A DNA stretch of 32,884 nucleotides from CAKSUT01 sp045542335 (lineage in GTDB: Bacteria; Bacillota; Clostridia; Oscillospirales; CAG-382), in contig JAZQKV010000018.1 of assembly GCA_045542335.1 (NCBI GenBank), positions 1 to 32,884 on the forward strand. Reading direction: 5' to 3'. Position 1 is the stretch's first letter; each line of letters opens with the position of its first letter. The position numbers and the translations under genes are program-made. Of the stretch, positions 18,501 through 26,146 are shown in pieces. The notes under the pieces were generated by a model. That model did not search any database. It saw only the letters and a list, made by a program, of their open reading frames with translations, and was not told where the DNA came from.

Positions 18501-19118
18501 GTAAAATGTGATTTTTTCCACATAAATAACATCGGTTTCTTTAAGCAGTTGAGAGTTTTTTGAGCCGAAAGGTGCGAAATGAATCTGATTTATATAAGGC
18601 TTTTCGGTTTCTTTAAGCACCATTGTCGTGCCGAAAGAAAAATAAGCTTCTGTCCATTGCTTTGTGACAACGGGCATAGAGGAATTTGCGGAAATGTTGC
18701 CCGTCGCCTTTGTGTTTCCGGGGAGAATGCTGAGCTTCATCTTTTCCCGATATGACGGACTTTCCGTGTCATAATAATAGGTTATTCCGACGTATTTGTA
18801 ATCCGGGACGGTTATATATGCACCATAGTTTGCCAGAGTAAAGCAGTCAAGCGTTACGGCTCCCCCCGTGGAAACCTCCGGAGTGGGCGTGAATTTAACC
18901 GCAGTTCTCCCCGCTATTTCAACATTCTTTTCATAGGTCGCAGTCGGCGCACGGTTAACTATTCCGCAAGTCACCACATTGAAATCAAACGAAATATAGT
19001 TTTCTCCAACCTCTGCGGTATAAGCATATGCCTTGTTATAGAAAACCAAAACAGCAAACACTCCGAGAAAAACCACCGCAAGCAAAAGCACACGCAGACA
19101 ATTTGTTTTCTTACTCAT
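15516..19118 (-). CDS. SLH-domain surface protein with right-handed beta-helix
   Basis: A 1200-residue secreted protein. Residues 1-32 are a signal peptide ending KAYA. Two copies of an unrecognised beta-rich unit lie at about 38-207 and 293-462; they share GxYIS, a TLD(C/G)F strand, YDSE/YDTES and QIHF. Between them is an InlB/Listeria-Bacteroides-like repeat (about 216-287, LLGWRSSIDG). SLH modules follow: 469-496 (GYEDATFRPG, SRAEAAAISAR), 512-560 (FSDVGADKWYAKYI) and a degenerate one at 598-660. From about 715 (YYVSPNGDDSNDGT) to the C terminus is a parallel beta-helix of the pectate-lyase superfamily kind. The protein is probably anchored to cell-wall polymer by SLH and binds or cleaves glycan; no catalytic residues could be assigned. 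SLH modules in the middle rather than at an end are unusual. ACGGAGGA precedes the ATG. Confidence 0.9.
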   Translation of the reverse strand: MSKKTNCLRVLLLAVVFLGVFAVLVFYNKAYAYTAEVGENYISFDFNVVTCGIVNRAPTATYEKNVEIAGRTAVKFTPTPEVSTGGAVTLDCFTLANYGAYITVPDYKYVGITYYYDTESPSYREKMKLSILPGNTKATGNISANSSMPVVTKQWTEAYFSFGTTMVLKETEKPYINQIHFAPFGSKNSQLLKETDVIYVEKITFYKENPDPNAVAELEFMKGTPDALGDNLYMSFKPKTEVSLPKNPFVYEGAELLGWRSSIDGELYPEDYVISAADGLTVYTAVWDINPVGEYISLDYASYEDGIVNHKDTAIVKTISLDGRTVVKVTPNPESTQGTQVTLDGFSYGGVGIDLQYFKWVAVEYMYDSENPVDTYMGMDFLQNGGALTTRCTASSEEKIKEGEWTIALFDFTHVDKVLTPNLTSNELRQIHFRVFGSTKLENLSADEHMYLSRIMFFREKPEFKKHTGFMNGYEDATFRPGNVLSRAEAAAISARVYTDEDESLIVGESSFSDVGADKWYAKYIGFCQNVGIIKDNSENFFPERKMTVSEFADLVFNTMSAKSEKDKATVSLLQSDEKMNTETALLSYVNSLPDERYVTRAEAAIIVNRARGHVADKSDILRDFSMLFLDVDSSHWMFEELTEATVSHVTWKDKWVYPLEDPIADVLGKMDVEKMINVEEGNAKVAELDILEKKRIDEIRSSASMSLDGVTGDIYYVSPNGDDSNDGTSEQSPFKTIKMAISASQSGDAVLLERGGLWREKFTVPKGVTVSAYGTGDKPKVYGSPENGANPDKWTLVYYNEDTGARIWRYENDKMTDVGTLVLDGGEGFAMKEIPTSKGNSFVVRGTTDVLFDYRVELDKNFEFFHRANSVVSNGIINASTAVGPLYFRCDNGNPGTVFDSIEFNTKGNVVGIGGANVTIDNLCIMYGGSHGIGAGTVTNLTVTNCEVGWIGGSVQSYNANGTTDGRATRFGNGIEVYGGCNGYTIDNCYVYQCYDAGVTHQLSGRSTGNYEMIDVTYSNNLITECVYSIEYFFGAYTEDSGLYKRYGKGVLFDSNFMRRAGFGFGSFRPDGKNQRHIRSGSSENWFEDFTVKNNIFDRSVWELLQCVTYYKACVPSMENNTYIQGKENRVYTFGTTSATGYADILMNYNMVNVLKDSGGTFYYVDNIPYWEYTYTNPTFIAQNPAVYPETDDVIFGTA

Positions 19119-19305
19119 TTAAACCAATCCTCCGTGAAAATTACTTCAAAAACCGGGGGCAATGTTTTGTGTATTTAATTTTTATTCTATCACATGAATA
19201 TAATGATAGTTGGAGATAAAAGAAAATTTTTATTGAATGTAAAGCAAACTATGTGTTGAAAATGCCGAAGCCTACGGCTTTAGCACTAAAATTAACAAAA
19301 GCGTT

Positions 19306-19334
19306 TTGAAATATCTTTGCAGTATTCTTATATT
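19306..19334 (+). promoter_or_regulatory. promoter of the pseudouridine synthase gene
   Basis: TTGAAA (19306-19311) and TATATT (19329-19334) with a 17-base spacer, about 40 bases before the start codon. The remaining gap to the divergent SLH gene (19119-19305) contains a short hairpin (AAGCC/GGCTT near 19267-19281) and no gene. A convincing promoter for the SLH gene was not found. Confidence 0.6.
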
Positions 19335-19373
19335 TGTGGTAGGATAAATAAGAAAAACATCCGAAAGAAGGTC

Positions 19374-20123
19374 ATGACAACGGAACCCATAAGACTTCAG
19401 AAATACATTGCGGATTGCGGACTGATGTCCAGACGTGCCGCTGAAAAAGAAATTGAAAACGGAAGTATAACCGTCAACGGCGAGGCTGTTGAGGTCGGAA
19501 GAAAAATCAACCCAAAAAAAGACAAGGTTATGTATAAAGGAAAAACCGTTATTTTCAGAGGAAATGACGAGGAAAAGCTTTATATCATGCTCAACAAGCC
19601 CCGTGGATATGTCACAACAATGAAGGACGAAAAGGGACGCAAGTGTCTTCCGGAGCTTCTTTCGGGAGTTCCCGGCAGAGTTTATCCCTGCGGAAGACTT
19701 GACATGGATTCAGAGGGTCTTGTTATTCTCACTAATGACGGTCAAGCGGCGGCGGCTCTCATGCATCCTGCTCATGAGGTGGAAAAAATCTACCATGTAA
19801 AAATCAAAACAGACGTAACTCAGGACGAACTTAAGGCACTCAACACCCCTATGGAAATCGACGGCTACAAGCTCAAGCCTGTCAAAGTAACTGTTATGTC
19901 CCAAAAGGACGGCGAAACTCTTTTAAAATTCATACTCACAGAGGGACGAAACCGTCAGATCAGAAAAATGTGTGAGAAAGTGGGACTTCGTGTTGCACGT
20001 CTTCGCAGAATTTCCGTTGGCGAGCTGAATATCGGCGTTCTTCCCGTGGGCAAGTGGAAATACATGAACCACAACGAAGAAGAGTGGATGAAGAGCCTTC
20101 ACGCAGAGATTTCAGATGACTAA
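19374..20123 (+). CDS. rluB: rRNA pseudouridine synthase, RsuA/RluB family
   Basis: A 249-residue RsuA/RluB/E/F-type pseudouridine synthase that isomerises a uridine in rRNA, probably of the large subunit. An N-terminal S4 RNA-binding domain (RLQKYIADCGLMSRRAAEKEI, here about residues 6-26) is followed by the catalytic domain with MLNKPRGYVTT, GRLDMDSEGLVILTNDG (catalytic Asp in GRLDxxSEGL) and the C-terminal EGRNRQIRKM. The ATG at 19374 is chosen because AGAAGG lies just before it and the S4 domain begins 6 residues later; the ORF is open further upstream. The membrane protein gene starts 35 bases after its stop. Confidence 0.93.
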   Translation: MTTEPIRLQKYIADCGLMSRRAAEKEIENGSITVNGEAVEVGRKINPKKDKVMYKGKTVIFRGNDEEKLYIMLNKPRGYVTTMKDEKGRKCLPELLSGVPGRVYPCGRLDMDSEGLVILTNDGQAAAALMHPAHEVEKIYHVKIKTDVTQDELKALNTPMEIDGYKLKPVKVTVMSQKDGETLLKFILTEGRNRQIRKMCEKVGLRVARLRRISVGELNIGVLPVGKWKYMNHNEEEWMKSLHAEISDD

Positions 20124-20158
20124 AGTCGGATATAAAGCAAAAATTGAGGTGACTGAAA

Positions 20159-21139
20159 ATGGGCAAAAGTGTGCGTTGCGGTATTATACCGATGGTTCTT
20201 GCGGCATTTGCAGCATTGTTGCAATGGTATATAATCAAATGCAATCCCTCTGTTTTGTCCGAGCTGTTGAGTGTGATTGAAAAGTCCCCGACAGATGTAT
20301 TTACTGCGGCATTTATTCTTTTTTGGCCTGCAATTGCATTTGTGGCACTTATGATTTTGGGAGTAAAGAATTATTTTTCTCCTCATCCGCTTATAAAGAG
20401 TCGTGAGGGAATTGTTTACAAAACCTGCACGCTTGTCAATATAAAGGGCGACGGCAAAAAGGGCATTATTCCCCGAGCAATTTGCGCACTTATCCTTGCG
20501 GCATTATTCACCATAACGGCTCTATATATTTCGGGTCTGATTCTGCAAGCCGATGCCGGTTACGCCTTTGCAAGAGAGCTTGGGAAGGCTGTTCTCATTT
20601 GTGTCACCTGCTTTTTTGCGGCGTTTTCCTTTGTTATATGCAACGTTGAAGCACCTGCGCAAAGCTTTGGGGCTTCCCTTATAAGCTATGGTTTATACAA
20701 TCTTCTTTGCTCAACAGTTTCGGAAGCTCCGACTTATGTTTTCCGTGACACCGCCTCCCCCATACGCTCGGCAACGCTCACATCTGTGATTCTTGCGATT
20801 TTGTTTATATCAACCGGCACAAAGATTTTTGCAAAAGGATATGCGACTTTTGCCAACATATCCACAAAATTGGGGTTCCACATTGCCTGTGCGCTTTCAA
20901 TTCTGCTTATTCTTGCGCCACATCTCCCAAATTTTGACATTCTTTTTCTTGGAGATATTCTTAAGTCGACCGTTCCGTCGCTTATTATACCTGTCACGCT
21001 GTTTGCATATCCTCACATTGTTATTTCTCCCATTTCAAAACTCGAAGCACGATACAAAAAATTTCTCGAAGAAGAATATGGAATTTTGCCTGACGGGACA
21101 CAAAAAAAGCCTCGTATTGACTATTATAACTTCACATAA
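20159..21139 (+). CDS. polytopic membrane protein, function unknown
   Basis: A 326-residue membrane protein that I cannot assign to a family. About seven to eight hydrophobic segments are visible: roughly residues 8-25, 47-70, 105-128, 140-163, 165-185, 205-225, 238-258 and 268-285. A basic C-terminal tail is rich in Glu/Lys (KLEARYKKFLEEEYGI). It has a good ribosome site (TGAGGTGA) and follows the pseudouridine synthase by 35 bases in the same direction, so the two are probably co-transcribed. A terminator follows. Confidence 0.7.
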   Translation: MGKSVRCGIIPMVLAAFAALLQWYIIKCNPSVLSELLSVIEKSPTDVFTAAFILFWPAIAFVALMILGVKNYFSPHPLIKSREGIVYKTCTLVNIKGDGKKGIIPRAICALILAALFTITALYISGLILQADAGYAFARELGKAVLICVTCFFAAFSFVICNVEAPAQSFGASLISYGLYNLLCSTVSEAPTYVFRDTASPIRSATLTSVILAILFISTGTKIFAKGYATFANISTKLGFHIACALSILLILAPHLPNFDILFLGDILKSTVPSLIIPVTLFAYPHIVISPISKLEARYKKFLEEEYGILPDGTQKKPRIDYYNFT

Positions 21140-21155
21140 GCTTTATCATAAAAAT

Positions 21156-21185
21156 AAAGAGTGGGTTTTATCAGACCCACTCTTT
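21156..21185. terminator. bidirectional terminator
   Basis: AAAGAGTGGGT (21156-21166) pairs perfectly with ACCCACTCTTT (21175-21185). It lies between converging genes. On the minus strand it is followed by TTTATTTTTAT, so it is strongest for the radical SAM transcript, but it can serve both. Confidence 0.85.
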
Positions 21186-21192
21186 GTTCGTT

Positions 21193-22035
21193 TTATACAA
21201 ACCGAGCCGCAAAACCACACCTTTTGCAAAGCTCCTCTGTAACATTTTTGCACTCGAAAGATTTGCGCAGTTCCGTTGCACGCTTGGAATTGAGAATATC
21301 CTGCAGATTGCTTTCAAATATGTTGCCGAGATTTATCACGCCATCTGCGTCAAGGCAACACGGCACAACAGTTCCGTCGCAAAGCACGCCAATCTGATCA
21401 CGCAAACCGTAGCAGGAATGTTTTTCACCCACCTCGTCAGCAGCTTCGTCAGGCCATTCAAAGCGGTTTCCCCACTCGACAAATACCCTATCACACAGCT
21501 TATATCCGCTATAAACCTGTTTCCACGGTTTTGGGAAGCTTTTTGAAAGTCCGTCAAGAAGCTCGTTGTTAAAGCTATCGGAAGCAGAGCTGTTTCCAAG
21601 GTTCCAAAGCCGAAGAACACAGATTTTTCCGTTCTCCGAAAGCTTTTTCGCAAAGCACACGCAATTGTCAAGATAGCTCCCCGAAGAAAAATCAACCTTG
21701 TTTCCCTCAAAGGAATGGACAGAAATGCTCACCTTATGAAGGGCTTTTGCTCCAAGAAGCACGCTCTCAGAACGTTTTAAAAGCGTGCCGTTTGTTGTTA
21801 TGATCACCTTAAATCCAAGGTCTGCGGCAATAGCAAAAAGTGTTTCAAGTTCGGGATGCAAAAGCGGCTCACCCATGAGATGAAAGTAAAGATACTCTGC
21901 ATGAGGACGTATTCTTTCTGCGGCAATCTTAAAATTCTCCGCCGACATAAACATTTTTTCCCTTTTTGTTCCATGGCAAAACGAACAGGCAAGATTACAG
22001 ACATTTGTTATTTCAAGATAGGCTTTTTTCAGCAT
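21193..22035 (-). CDS. radical SAM/SPASM domain protein
   Basis: A 280-residue radical S-adenosylmethionine protein. The [4Fe-4S]-AdoMet motif CNLACSFC lies at about residues 12-19. The SAM-binding MGEPLLHP element (about 53-60) and TTNGTLL follow. The C-terminal SPASM-like region has cysteines in HSCYGLR, VPCCLDADG, and the closing CKNVTEELCKRCGF, which would bind an extra cluster. The substrate is unknown; SPASM proteins often modify peptides or mature enzymes, but no peptide gene was seen nearby. ATG at 22035 is chosen because AAAGGAGAG lies just upstream; an in-frame TTG at 22092 would overlap the preceding gene. Likely in one operon with the MBL-fold gene 46 bases upstream. Confidence 0.88.
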   Translation of the reverse strand: MLKKAYLEITNVCNLACSFCHGTKREKMFMSAENFKIAAERIRPHAEYLYFHLMGEPLLHPELETLFAIAADLGFKVIITTNGTLLKRSESVLLGAKALHKVSISVHSFEGNKVDFSSGSYLDNCVCFAKKLSENGKICVLRLWNLGNSSASDSFNNELLDGLSKSFPKPWKQVYSGYKLCDRVFVEWGNRFEWPDEAADEVGEKHSCYGLRDQIGVLCDGTVVPCCLDADGVINLGNIFESNLQDILNSKRATELRKSFECKNVTEELCKRCGFAARFV

Positions 22036-22081
22036 GGCTCTCCTTTCGCTGCTACACATCCGCAAAGGACTCTTGAATTCG

Positions 22082-22951
22082 TCATAATTCAAATTCCTTT
22101 TTTATAAGAGAAATCATAATGCTCGTGTTAAGCTCAAAGGCATCAATGGGGTAAATTGTTTTCATATATCCGTGATAAAACTTATGTGCCATAAAGGAAA
22201 CTATATCCTTTTCTTCTGCGCCCTTCTTTATAAGCCCGGCAATTTCAGAAGCGGTTTCCACGGCACTGCTTTTTGCCCGTGAAAGATAAAAGTGTGTGGT
22301 TTGTTTGTCCACAAGACCAAAATGGGGAAGAAGAATGTTTTCGACCTCAAGAGCTTCAACCTTTTCGATGGATTTCACTGTCATTTCATACCCCACAAGA
22401 TATGACGGAACAACATCGTCCTTTGCATTAAAAACGCCTGTTGTTTCGCTTCCAAGGAGAAGCTTATGTCGGGGAAGATAAAACCCGAAAGAGCATCTTG
22501 TGTGTCCCGGCAAAGCAACGGCAACAAACTCCATGTCCCCTGCCCTTATAACATCTCCGTCGCAAACAGTTATATCCGCATGAAGTTCATCAATTAAGTC
22601 CTCATATTCGCTAACTCCGCACGCAAGTGCGCATTTTCTGTCAAGCTCACGCATGAGCGTTTTTGCCGAAGCCTTTGAAAACACCTTTGCCGCATATTCT
22701 CCTGCAACAACCTTTGCATTTTTCCACATTCTGCAAATATATGGTGAGCCTGCGGCGTGGTCATAATGAGAATGTGTGAGAAAAATGTAATCAAGCGGTC
22801 TTTCTCCAAGGATTCTCTTTATGTTGTTTGCAACATTGTTTCCCGTGAAGGCAAAGCCTGTGTCATAAAGCACAGCGGTTTTTCCGTCATCAACCAGAAA
22901 TGCGCTGTCGCCCGGGTTATGTCTTACATCGGTTATCGTTATTTCCGTCAT
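22082..22951 (-). CDS. MBL-fold metallohydrolase
   Basis: A 289-residue metallo-beta-lactamase-fold hydrolase of the glyoxalase-II-like branch. The metal motif is THSHYDHAAG (about 59-68); the third His is in PGHTRCS (about 149-155), the bridging acid in LLGSETTG rather than a classic Asp, and the last His in LLPHFGL (about 228). The substrate is unknown. No signal peptide. AGGACGTGAG precedes the ATG. It is upstream of the radical SAM gene and about 100 bases downstream of the TRIC-type membrane protein gene, all on the minus strand. Confidence 0.85.
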   Translation of the reverse strand: MTEITITDVRHNPGDSAFLVDDGKTAVLYDTGFAFTGNNVANNIKRILGERPLDYIFLTHSHYDHAAGSPYICRMWKNAKVVAGEYAAKVFSKASAKTLMRELDRKCALACGVSEYEDLIDELHADITVCDGDVIRAGDMEFVAVALPGHTRCSFGFYLPRHKLLLGSETTGVFNAKDDVVPSYLVGYEMTVKSIEKVEALEVENILLPHFGLVDKQTTHFYLSRAKSSAVETASEIAGLIKKGAEEKDIVSFMAHKFYHGYMKTIYPIDAFELNTSIMISLIKKEFEL

Positions 22952-23053
22952 TTTCTCACGTCCTTTTTACTCCGTAAACACTTCGTTTTATCTTCAATGG
23001 TTAAAACTCTGCTTTTCACAGAACCTACAACGCTTTGTTGCCAAAAGCTCTGT

Positions 23054-23728
23054 TCACTTTTTATTGTCAAAAGTATCCTTTTCAGAAAGCTCAACCTTTG
23101 GAAGACTCCATCTGTAATGCGCCGCAAACATTCTGAGCGTAACGACGAAAACCATGCAAGCCGCCGAGGCAACTATTACATCGCCAAAATAACGCCTTAT
23201 CACATAATACAAGATACTTCCGAGAATGGAAGCAATTGCATAAATATGTTTTTTAAAGACATATGGCGTTGTGTCGGTGAGAATATCACGAAAAATTCCG
23301 CCGCCAACACCCGTTAACATTCCCATAACGACTGCAAGAAACATATTGTCGCCAAAGTTCGTTGTAAATGCGACCTCAGTTCCCATGACGGAAAATGCAG
23401 CAAGACCGATTGCATCGAAAAAATTATTGATATGTTCAATTTTCTCCCGCAGTTCATCAAAACGATGTCTGTTAAAGAAGGCAACTGCAAAAACCGCAAC
23501 AGAAACCGCCGTCGCAATGGCAAACACTCCGAAATTCAAAAATACAGCCGGAGGAAATCTGCCTATAAGAATATCCCTTATAACGCCACCGCCCATTGCA
23601 GTTATTACGCCGACAAAGGCAACGCCGAAAATATCAAGTCCCGCCTTTATGGCTACAAACGACCCGGACACAGCAAAGGACACAGTTCCGATTATTTCAA
23701 GAATAAGAGAAACAGTTTCGGGTATCAT
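23054..23728 (-). CDS. trimeric intracellular cation (TRIC) channel family protein, UPF0126/YicG
   Basis: A 224-residue membrane protein with about seven hydrophobic segments and two related halves. The halves carry the family's glycine-rich signature: ITAMGGGVIRDILIG (about 36-50) and GMLTGVGGGIFRDIL (about 124-138). Prokaryotic members form trimeric cation channels, mostly potassium-conducting. ATG at 23728 is chosen since GGAGGAG lies 3-4 bases upstream; the ORF extends to 23782 without a ribosome site. The last residues are charged (KVELSEKDTFDNKK) and cytoplasmic-like. Confidence 0.9.
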   Translation of the reverse strand: MIPETVSLILEIIGTVSFAVSGSFVAIKAGLDIFGVAFVGVITAMGGGVIRDILIGRFPPAVFLNFGVFAIATAVSVAVFAVAFFNRHRFDELREKIEHINNFFDAIGLAAFSVMGTEVAFTTNFGDNMFLAVVMGMLTGVGGGIFRDILTDTTPYVFKKHIYAIASILGSILYYVIRRYFGDVIVASAACMVFVVTLRMFAAHYRWSLPKVELSEKDTFDNKK

Positions 23729-23762
23729 AAACTCCTCCAAAAAATTCTGTGCACCAAATTTC

Positions 23763-23787
23763 AAACGGTGACATTGCGCCACCGTTT
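23763..23787. terminator. hairpin between the phosphodiesterase and TRIC genes
   Basis: AAACGGTG (23763-23770) pairs with CACCGTTT (23780-23787) around 9 bases. It lies just downstream of the phosphodiesterase stop codon on the minus strand, where it could end that transcript. The following T run is short on that strand and better on the plus strand (CCGTTTTTA). Confidence 0.55.
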
Positions 23788-23806
23788 TTAATAACAGTTT
23801 ATTCCG

Positions 23807-24592
23807 TTAAATTCCCTTATGTGCGAGGGATTTGCCTTCCCATTCTCTTGCAGGGGCAACTCCCATTATGTCGGCAATCGTGGGAGCAAGGTCCAGGAGG
23901 CTGACATCATGAAGCTCTTTGCCGGCCTCAAACTGTTTTCCGTAAAAAATCATGGGTATTGTCATATCTTCGGGCAAATCTGTTCCATGGCATCTTGCAT
24001 GGCCACCGTGGTCTGCAGTGACAATAACGGTATATTCGCCGTCAGTTTCCTTGATTACTCTCTCAACATTTTTGATTGCATGATTGATATAATCGAGGTA
24101 TGTTTCGGTCATCCAGCCGCTGTCATGACCACCTTTTTCATCGGTTTCAACCATGTAAAGGAACACAAAATCGGGTTTTGCAAGCTTTATATAGTCAAGG
24201 GCTCTGGAAGTTAAAACTCCATCGGAATGTTCAAAGGAATAAGCGTTTATATATTCGGCGGCAATGAGTGAGCCGGGTCTTGAAATCTCACGCAGAGGCT
24301 CCCAGCCATAATACATTGCACTTCTTTTGCCACTCATTTTTATTTGCTCAAAAAGTCCGCTGACAGCATGAACAGGTTTAACATAATCATTTGACATAGT
24401 TCCGTGTCTTTCGGGCGGAACGCTGTGAAACATTGAAAGGTGGCAAGGCAGGGTTATTGACGGAAAAACAGTTTTTGCATCAAAGGTAAAGGATGCAATT
24501 TTCCGAAGCTCATCAACAAAAGCATTGCCGCATTGTTTAAGTCCGTCGGGACGCATACCGTCTATTGATATGAGAATCACTTTGTTTTCCAT
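23807..24592 (-). CDS. alkaline phosphatase-superfamily phosphodiesterase/pyrophosphatase
   Basis: A 261-residue type I phosphodiesterase/nucleotide pyrophosphatase-like protein. Metal and catalytic residues are visible: Asp in LISIDGMRPD (about 10), the nucleophile in VFPSITLPCH (Ser or Thr at about 45-47), VETDEKGGHD (Asp and His, about 148-157) and ADHGGH (Asp-His, about 193-198). The C-terminal metal His of longer family members may be the His of CHGTDLPE. No signal peptide, so the substrate is probably intracellular. It starts 17 bases after fucU with a good AAAGGAGAG site and is the last gene of the epimerase-fucU-phosphodiesterase operon. Confidence 0.85.
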   Translation of the reverse strand: MENKVILISIDGMRPDGLKQCGNAFVDELRKIASFTFDAKTVFPSITLPCHLSMFHSVPPERHGTMSNDYVKPVHAVSGLFEQIKMSGKRSAMYYGWEPLREISRPGSLIAAEYINAYSFEHSDGVLTSRALDYIKLAKPDFVFLYMVETDEKGGHDSGWMTETYLDYINHAIKNVERVIKETDGEYTVIVTADHGGHARCHGTDLPEDMTIPMIFYGKQFEAGKELHDVSLLDLAPTIADIMGVAPAREWEGKSLAHKGI

Positions 24593-24609
24593 TTTTTACT
24601 CTCCTTTGA

Positions 24610-25032
24610 TTATTCGGTTACAACACCCTTTTTCAGAATTATGTTTGCATAAAGTGCCGATTCGCCTGTCATAACAACGGCATATGCTTTTTTCGCTCTC
24701 TCGTAAAATTCAAAGCGTTCAATCTGCTCCATATTCTCATTGATATGAGGCTTTATAATTCTTGCATATTCGTCCCAGATTGGAGTTTCAACAGTATCGC
24801 CGGGAGTAACCTGCATAAGATAGACAGGCTTCTGATAGATATCAAGTGGAAAAAGCTCAAGAATTGCTTCAAGGAGTTCCGGCACGCCATGACCGTCGCA
24901 TCTCACACATCGGGGATTGACACTCTGCCCGGGGAAATTCCCATCGCCAAGGACAATTTCGTCGCCATGACCCATTTCCATAAGTATTTTAATAAGCTCG
25001 GGGGAAATAATTTTCGGTATTCCTTTAAGTAT
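24610..25032 (-). CDS. fucU: RbsD/FucU family sugar mutarotase with a non-standard ATA start
   Basis: FucU-type mutarotase, which interconverts anomers of L-fucose or a similar sugar. Family features: ISPELIKILMEMGHGDEIVLGDGNFP-like N terminus (His of MGHGDE catalytic), CDGHGVPELLEAIL, and the C-terminal FYERAKKAYAVVMTGE and YANIILKKG. Aligned to E. coli FucU (MLK start, 140 aa), residue 1 falls on ATA at 25032-25030 and the length is then 140 aa. AAAAGGAG ends 9 bases upstream of this ATA, the right place for a ribosome site. No ATG, GTG or TTG occurs in frame between here and the upstream gene; the next in-frame candidates (for example GTG at 25197) lie inside it. Either ATA is used as start or the start codon has mutated. 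It follows the isomerase-like gene by 82 bases. Confidence 0.8.
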   Translation of the reverse strand: MLKGIPKIISPELIKILMEMGHGDEIVLGDGNFPGQSVNPRCVRCDGHGVPELLEAILELFPLDIYQKPVYLMQVTPGDTVETPIWDEYARIIKPHINENMEQIERFEFYERAKKAYAVVMTGESALYANIILKKGVVTE

Positions 25033-25114
25033 TTTTAAGTTCTCCTTTTCTTTATTTTCATTACAGCTGTCATCATTATCAATTTCCGCAAGAAAATCCG
25101 GAATTAAATGCTTG

Positions 25115-25873
25115 CTACTCTCCCATATATATGCGCCTGAATTCTTTAAGGCTCTCGACGGGGTCAAGAAGCGGACCGTATTCAAGTCCCAGTGCACCTG
25201 TGTAGCCTGCTTTGTCGATGGCGGAAATAATCACCTTGTAGTCACTTTCTCCGTACTGAAACTCGTGTCTGCCGGGATGACCTGCGCCGTGAAGGTGTGC
25301 GATGCAGTCAAGATTGTTTGTGACATTTGGGATAATGTTGCCTTCCATAATCTGCTGATGATAAATATCGTAAACCACCTTTACAAAGGGATTATTTACT
25401 TCACGGATTATATCGAAGGCTTCAAGGGAGCTTGTGAGATAATATCCGGGATGGTTCACATATGTATTAAGCGGCTCGATCATAACTGTTACGCCGTATT
25501 CCTCAAGGATAGGCTTCGCTTCTTTAAGTCCCTTTACGATACTTTCATGCTGAAACTCAAGTCTTGCGCCTGTGTCATTTCCAACCTGTGTAATAAGGCG
25601 TTTAACATTCAGCTGTTTTGCCGCCTCACAGCTTTCCGCAAGGCCTGCAAGCCATGTTTTTCTCATGTCCGGGTTTGTGAGGTTGAACTCAGTTGTGCAC
25701 ATACTCATAAGCTCAACTCCGCTTTCCTCGCAAGCACCCTTTACGCTGTCAAAGTCAAGATTCTTCCAGTTATATGTTTCTGCCGCATCAAAGCCTAGTG
25801 AGCCGATTTTTCTGATTGCCTCGGCAAAGTCCATGCCTCCGAAGAAGCAAGGTACGGGTATGCAATATCTCAT
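25115..25873 (-). CDS. hydroxypyruvate isomerase-like TIM-barrel protein
   Basis: A 252-residue xylose-isomerase-like TIM barrel, closest in motif pattern to the hydroxypyruvate isomerase (Hyi) and tagatose/otnI-like group. Metal and catalytic positions: Glu in VMIEPLN (about 139), Asp-x-Tyr-His in VVYDIYHQQ (about 174-178), HLHGAGHPGRHEFQYGE (His and Arg of the substrate site, about 198-214) and Glu in LGLEYGP (about 232). ATG at 25873 is chosen since AAAGGAA lies 8 bases before; the upstream in-frame stretch has no ribosome site. It is the first gene of the operon with fucU and the phosphodiesterase, reading from a strong promoter. A role in metabolism of a rare sugar or sugar acid is likely. 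Confidence 0.85.
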   Translation of the reverse strand: MRYCIPVPCFFGGMDFAEAIRKIGSLGFDAAETYNWKNLDFDSVKGACEESGVELMSMCTTEFNLTNPDMRKTWLAGLAESCEAAKQLNVKRLITQVGNDTGARLEFQHESIVKGLKEAKPILEEYGVTVMIEPLNTYVNHPGYYLTSSLEAFDIIREVNNPFVKVVYDIYHQQIMEGNIIPNVTNNLDCIAHLHGAGHPGRHEFQYGESDYKVIISAIDKAGYTGALGLEYGPLLDPVESLKEFRRIYMGE

Positions 25874-26022
25874 ATAAGTCGTTCCTTTCGTAAAAAGATT
25901 TACTGTTTTTTCAGAATCCGTGAAAACGTGCCTATTTAGGAAGCACAGTTTACACTCCCATTTCGTGGAGCTTCTTTGTTCTGTTGAACACATTCCTTGT
26001 GTCTGCAATAACTCACACGCCT

Positions 26023-26051
26023 ATTATAGCACAGCTTTTCTGACAATGCAA
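26023..26051 (-). promoter_or_regulatory. promoter of the isomerase-fucU-phosphodiesterase operon
   Basis: On the minus strand TTGCAT (26051-26046) and TATAAT (26028-26023) have a 17-base spacer. The leader of about 140 bases folds as a hairpin (GAAGC near 25973 against GCTTC near 25942). The AraC gene starts 95 bases away on the opposite strand, so the regulator probably acts here. Confidence 0.8.
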
Positions 26052-26146
26052 CCCTTTTTTGTCTGAAAAATAATATTTTTACAGCATATTGCTTTTTTTA
26101 AGATTATGTGGTAAACTATACTTATGAAAAAAGGCGGAAGGAAAGT

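Noticed and set aside
24610..25197. fucU translated from the in-frame GTG at 25197
   Set aside because: That start lies 83 bases inside the upstream gene and lacks a ribosome site; the added residues do not resemble FucU and the length would exceed the family's usual 140 aa.
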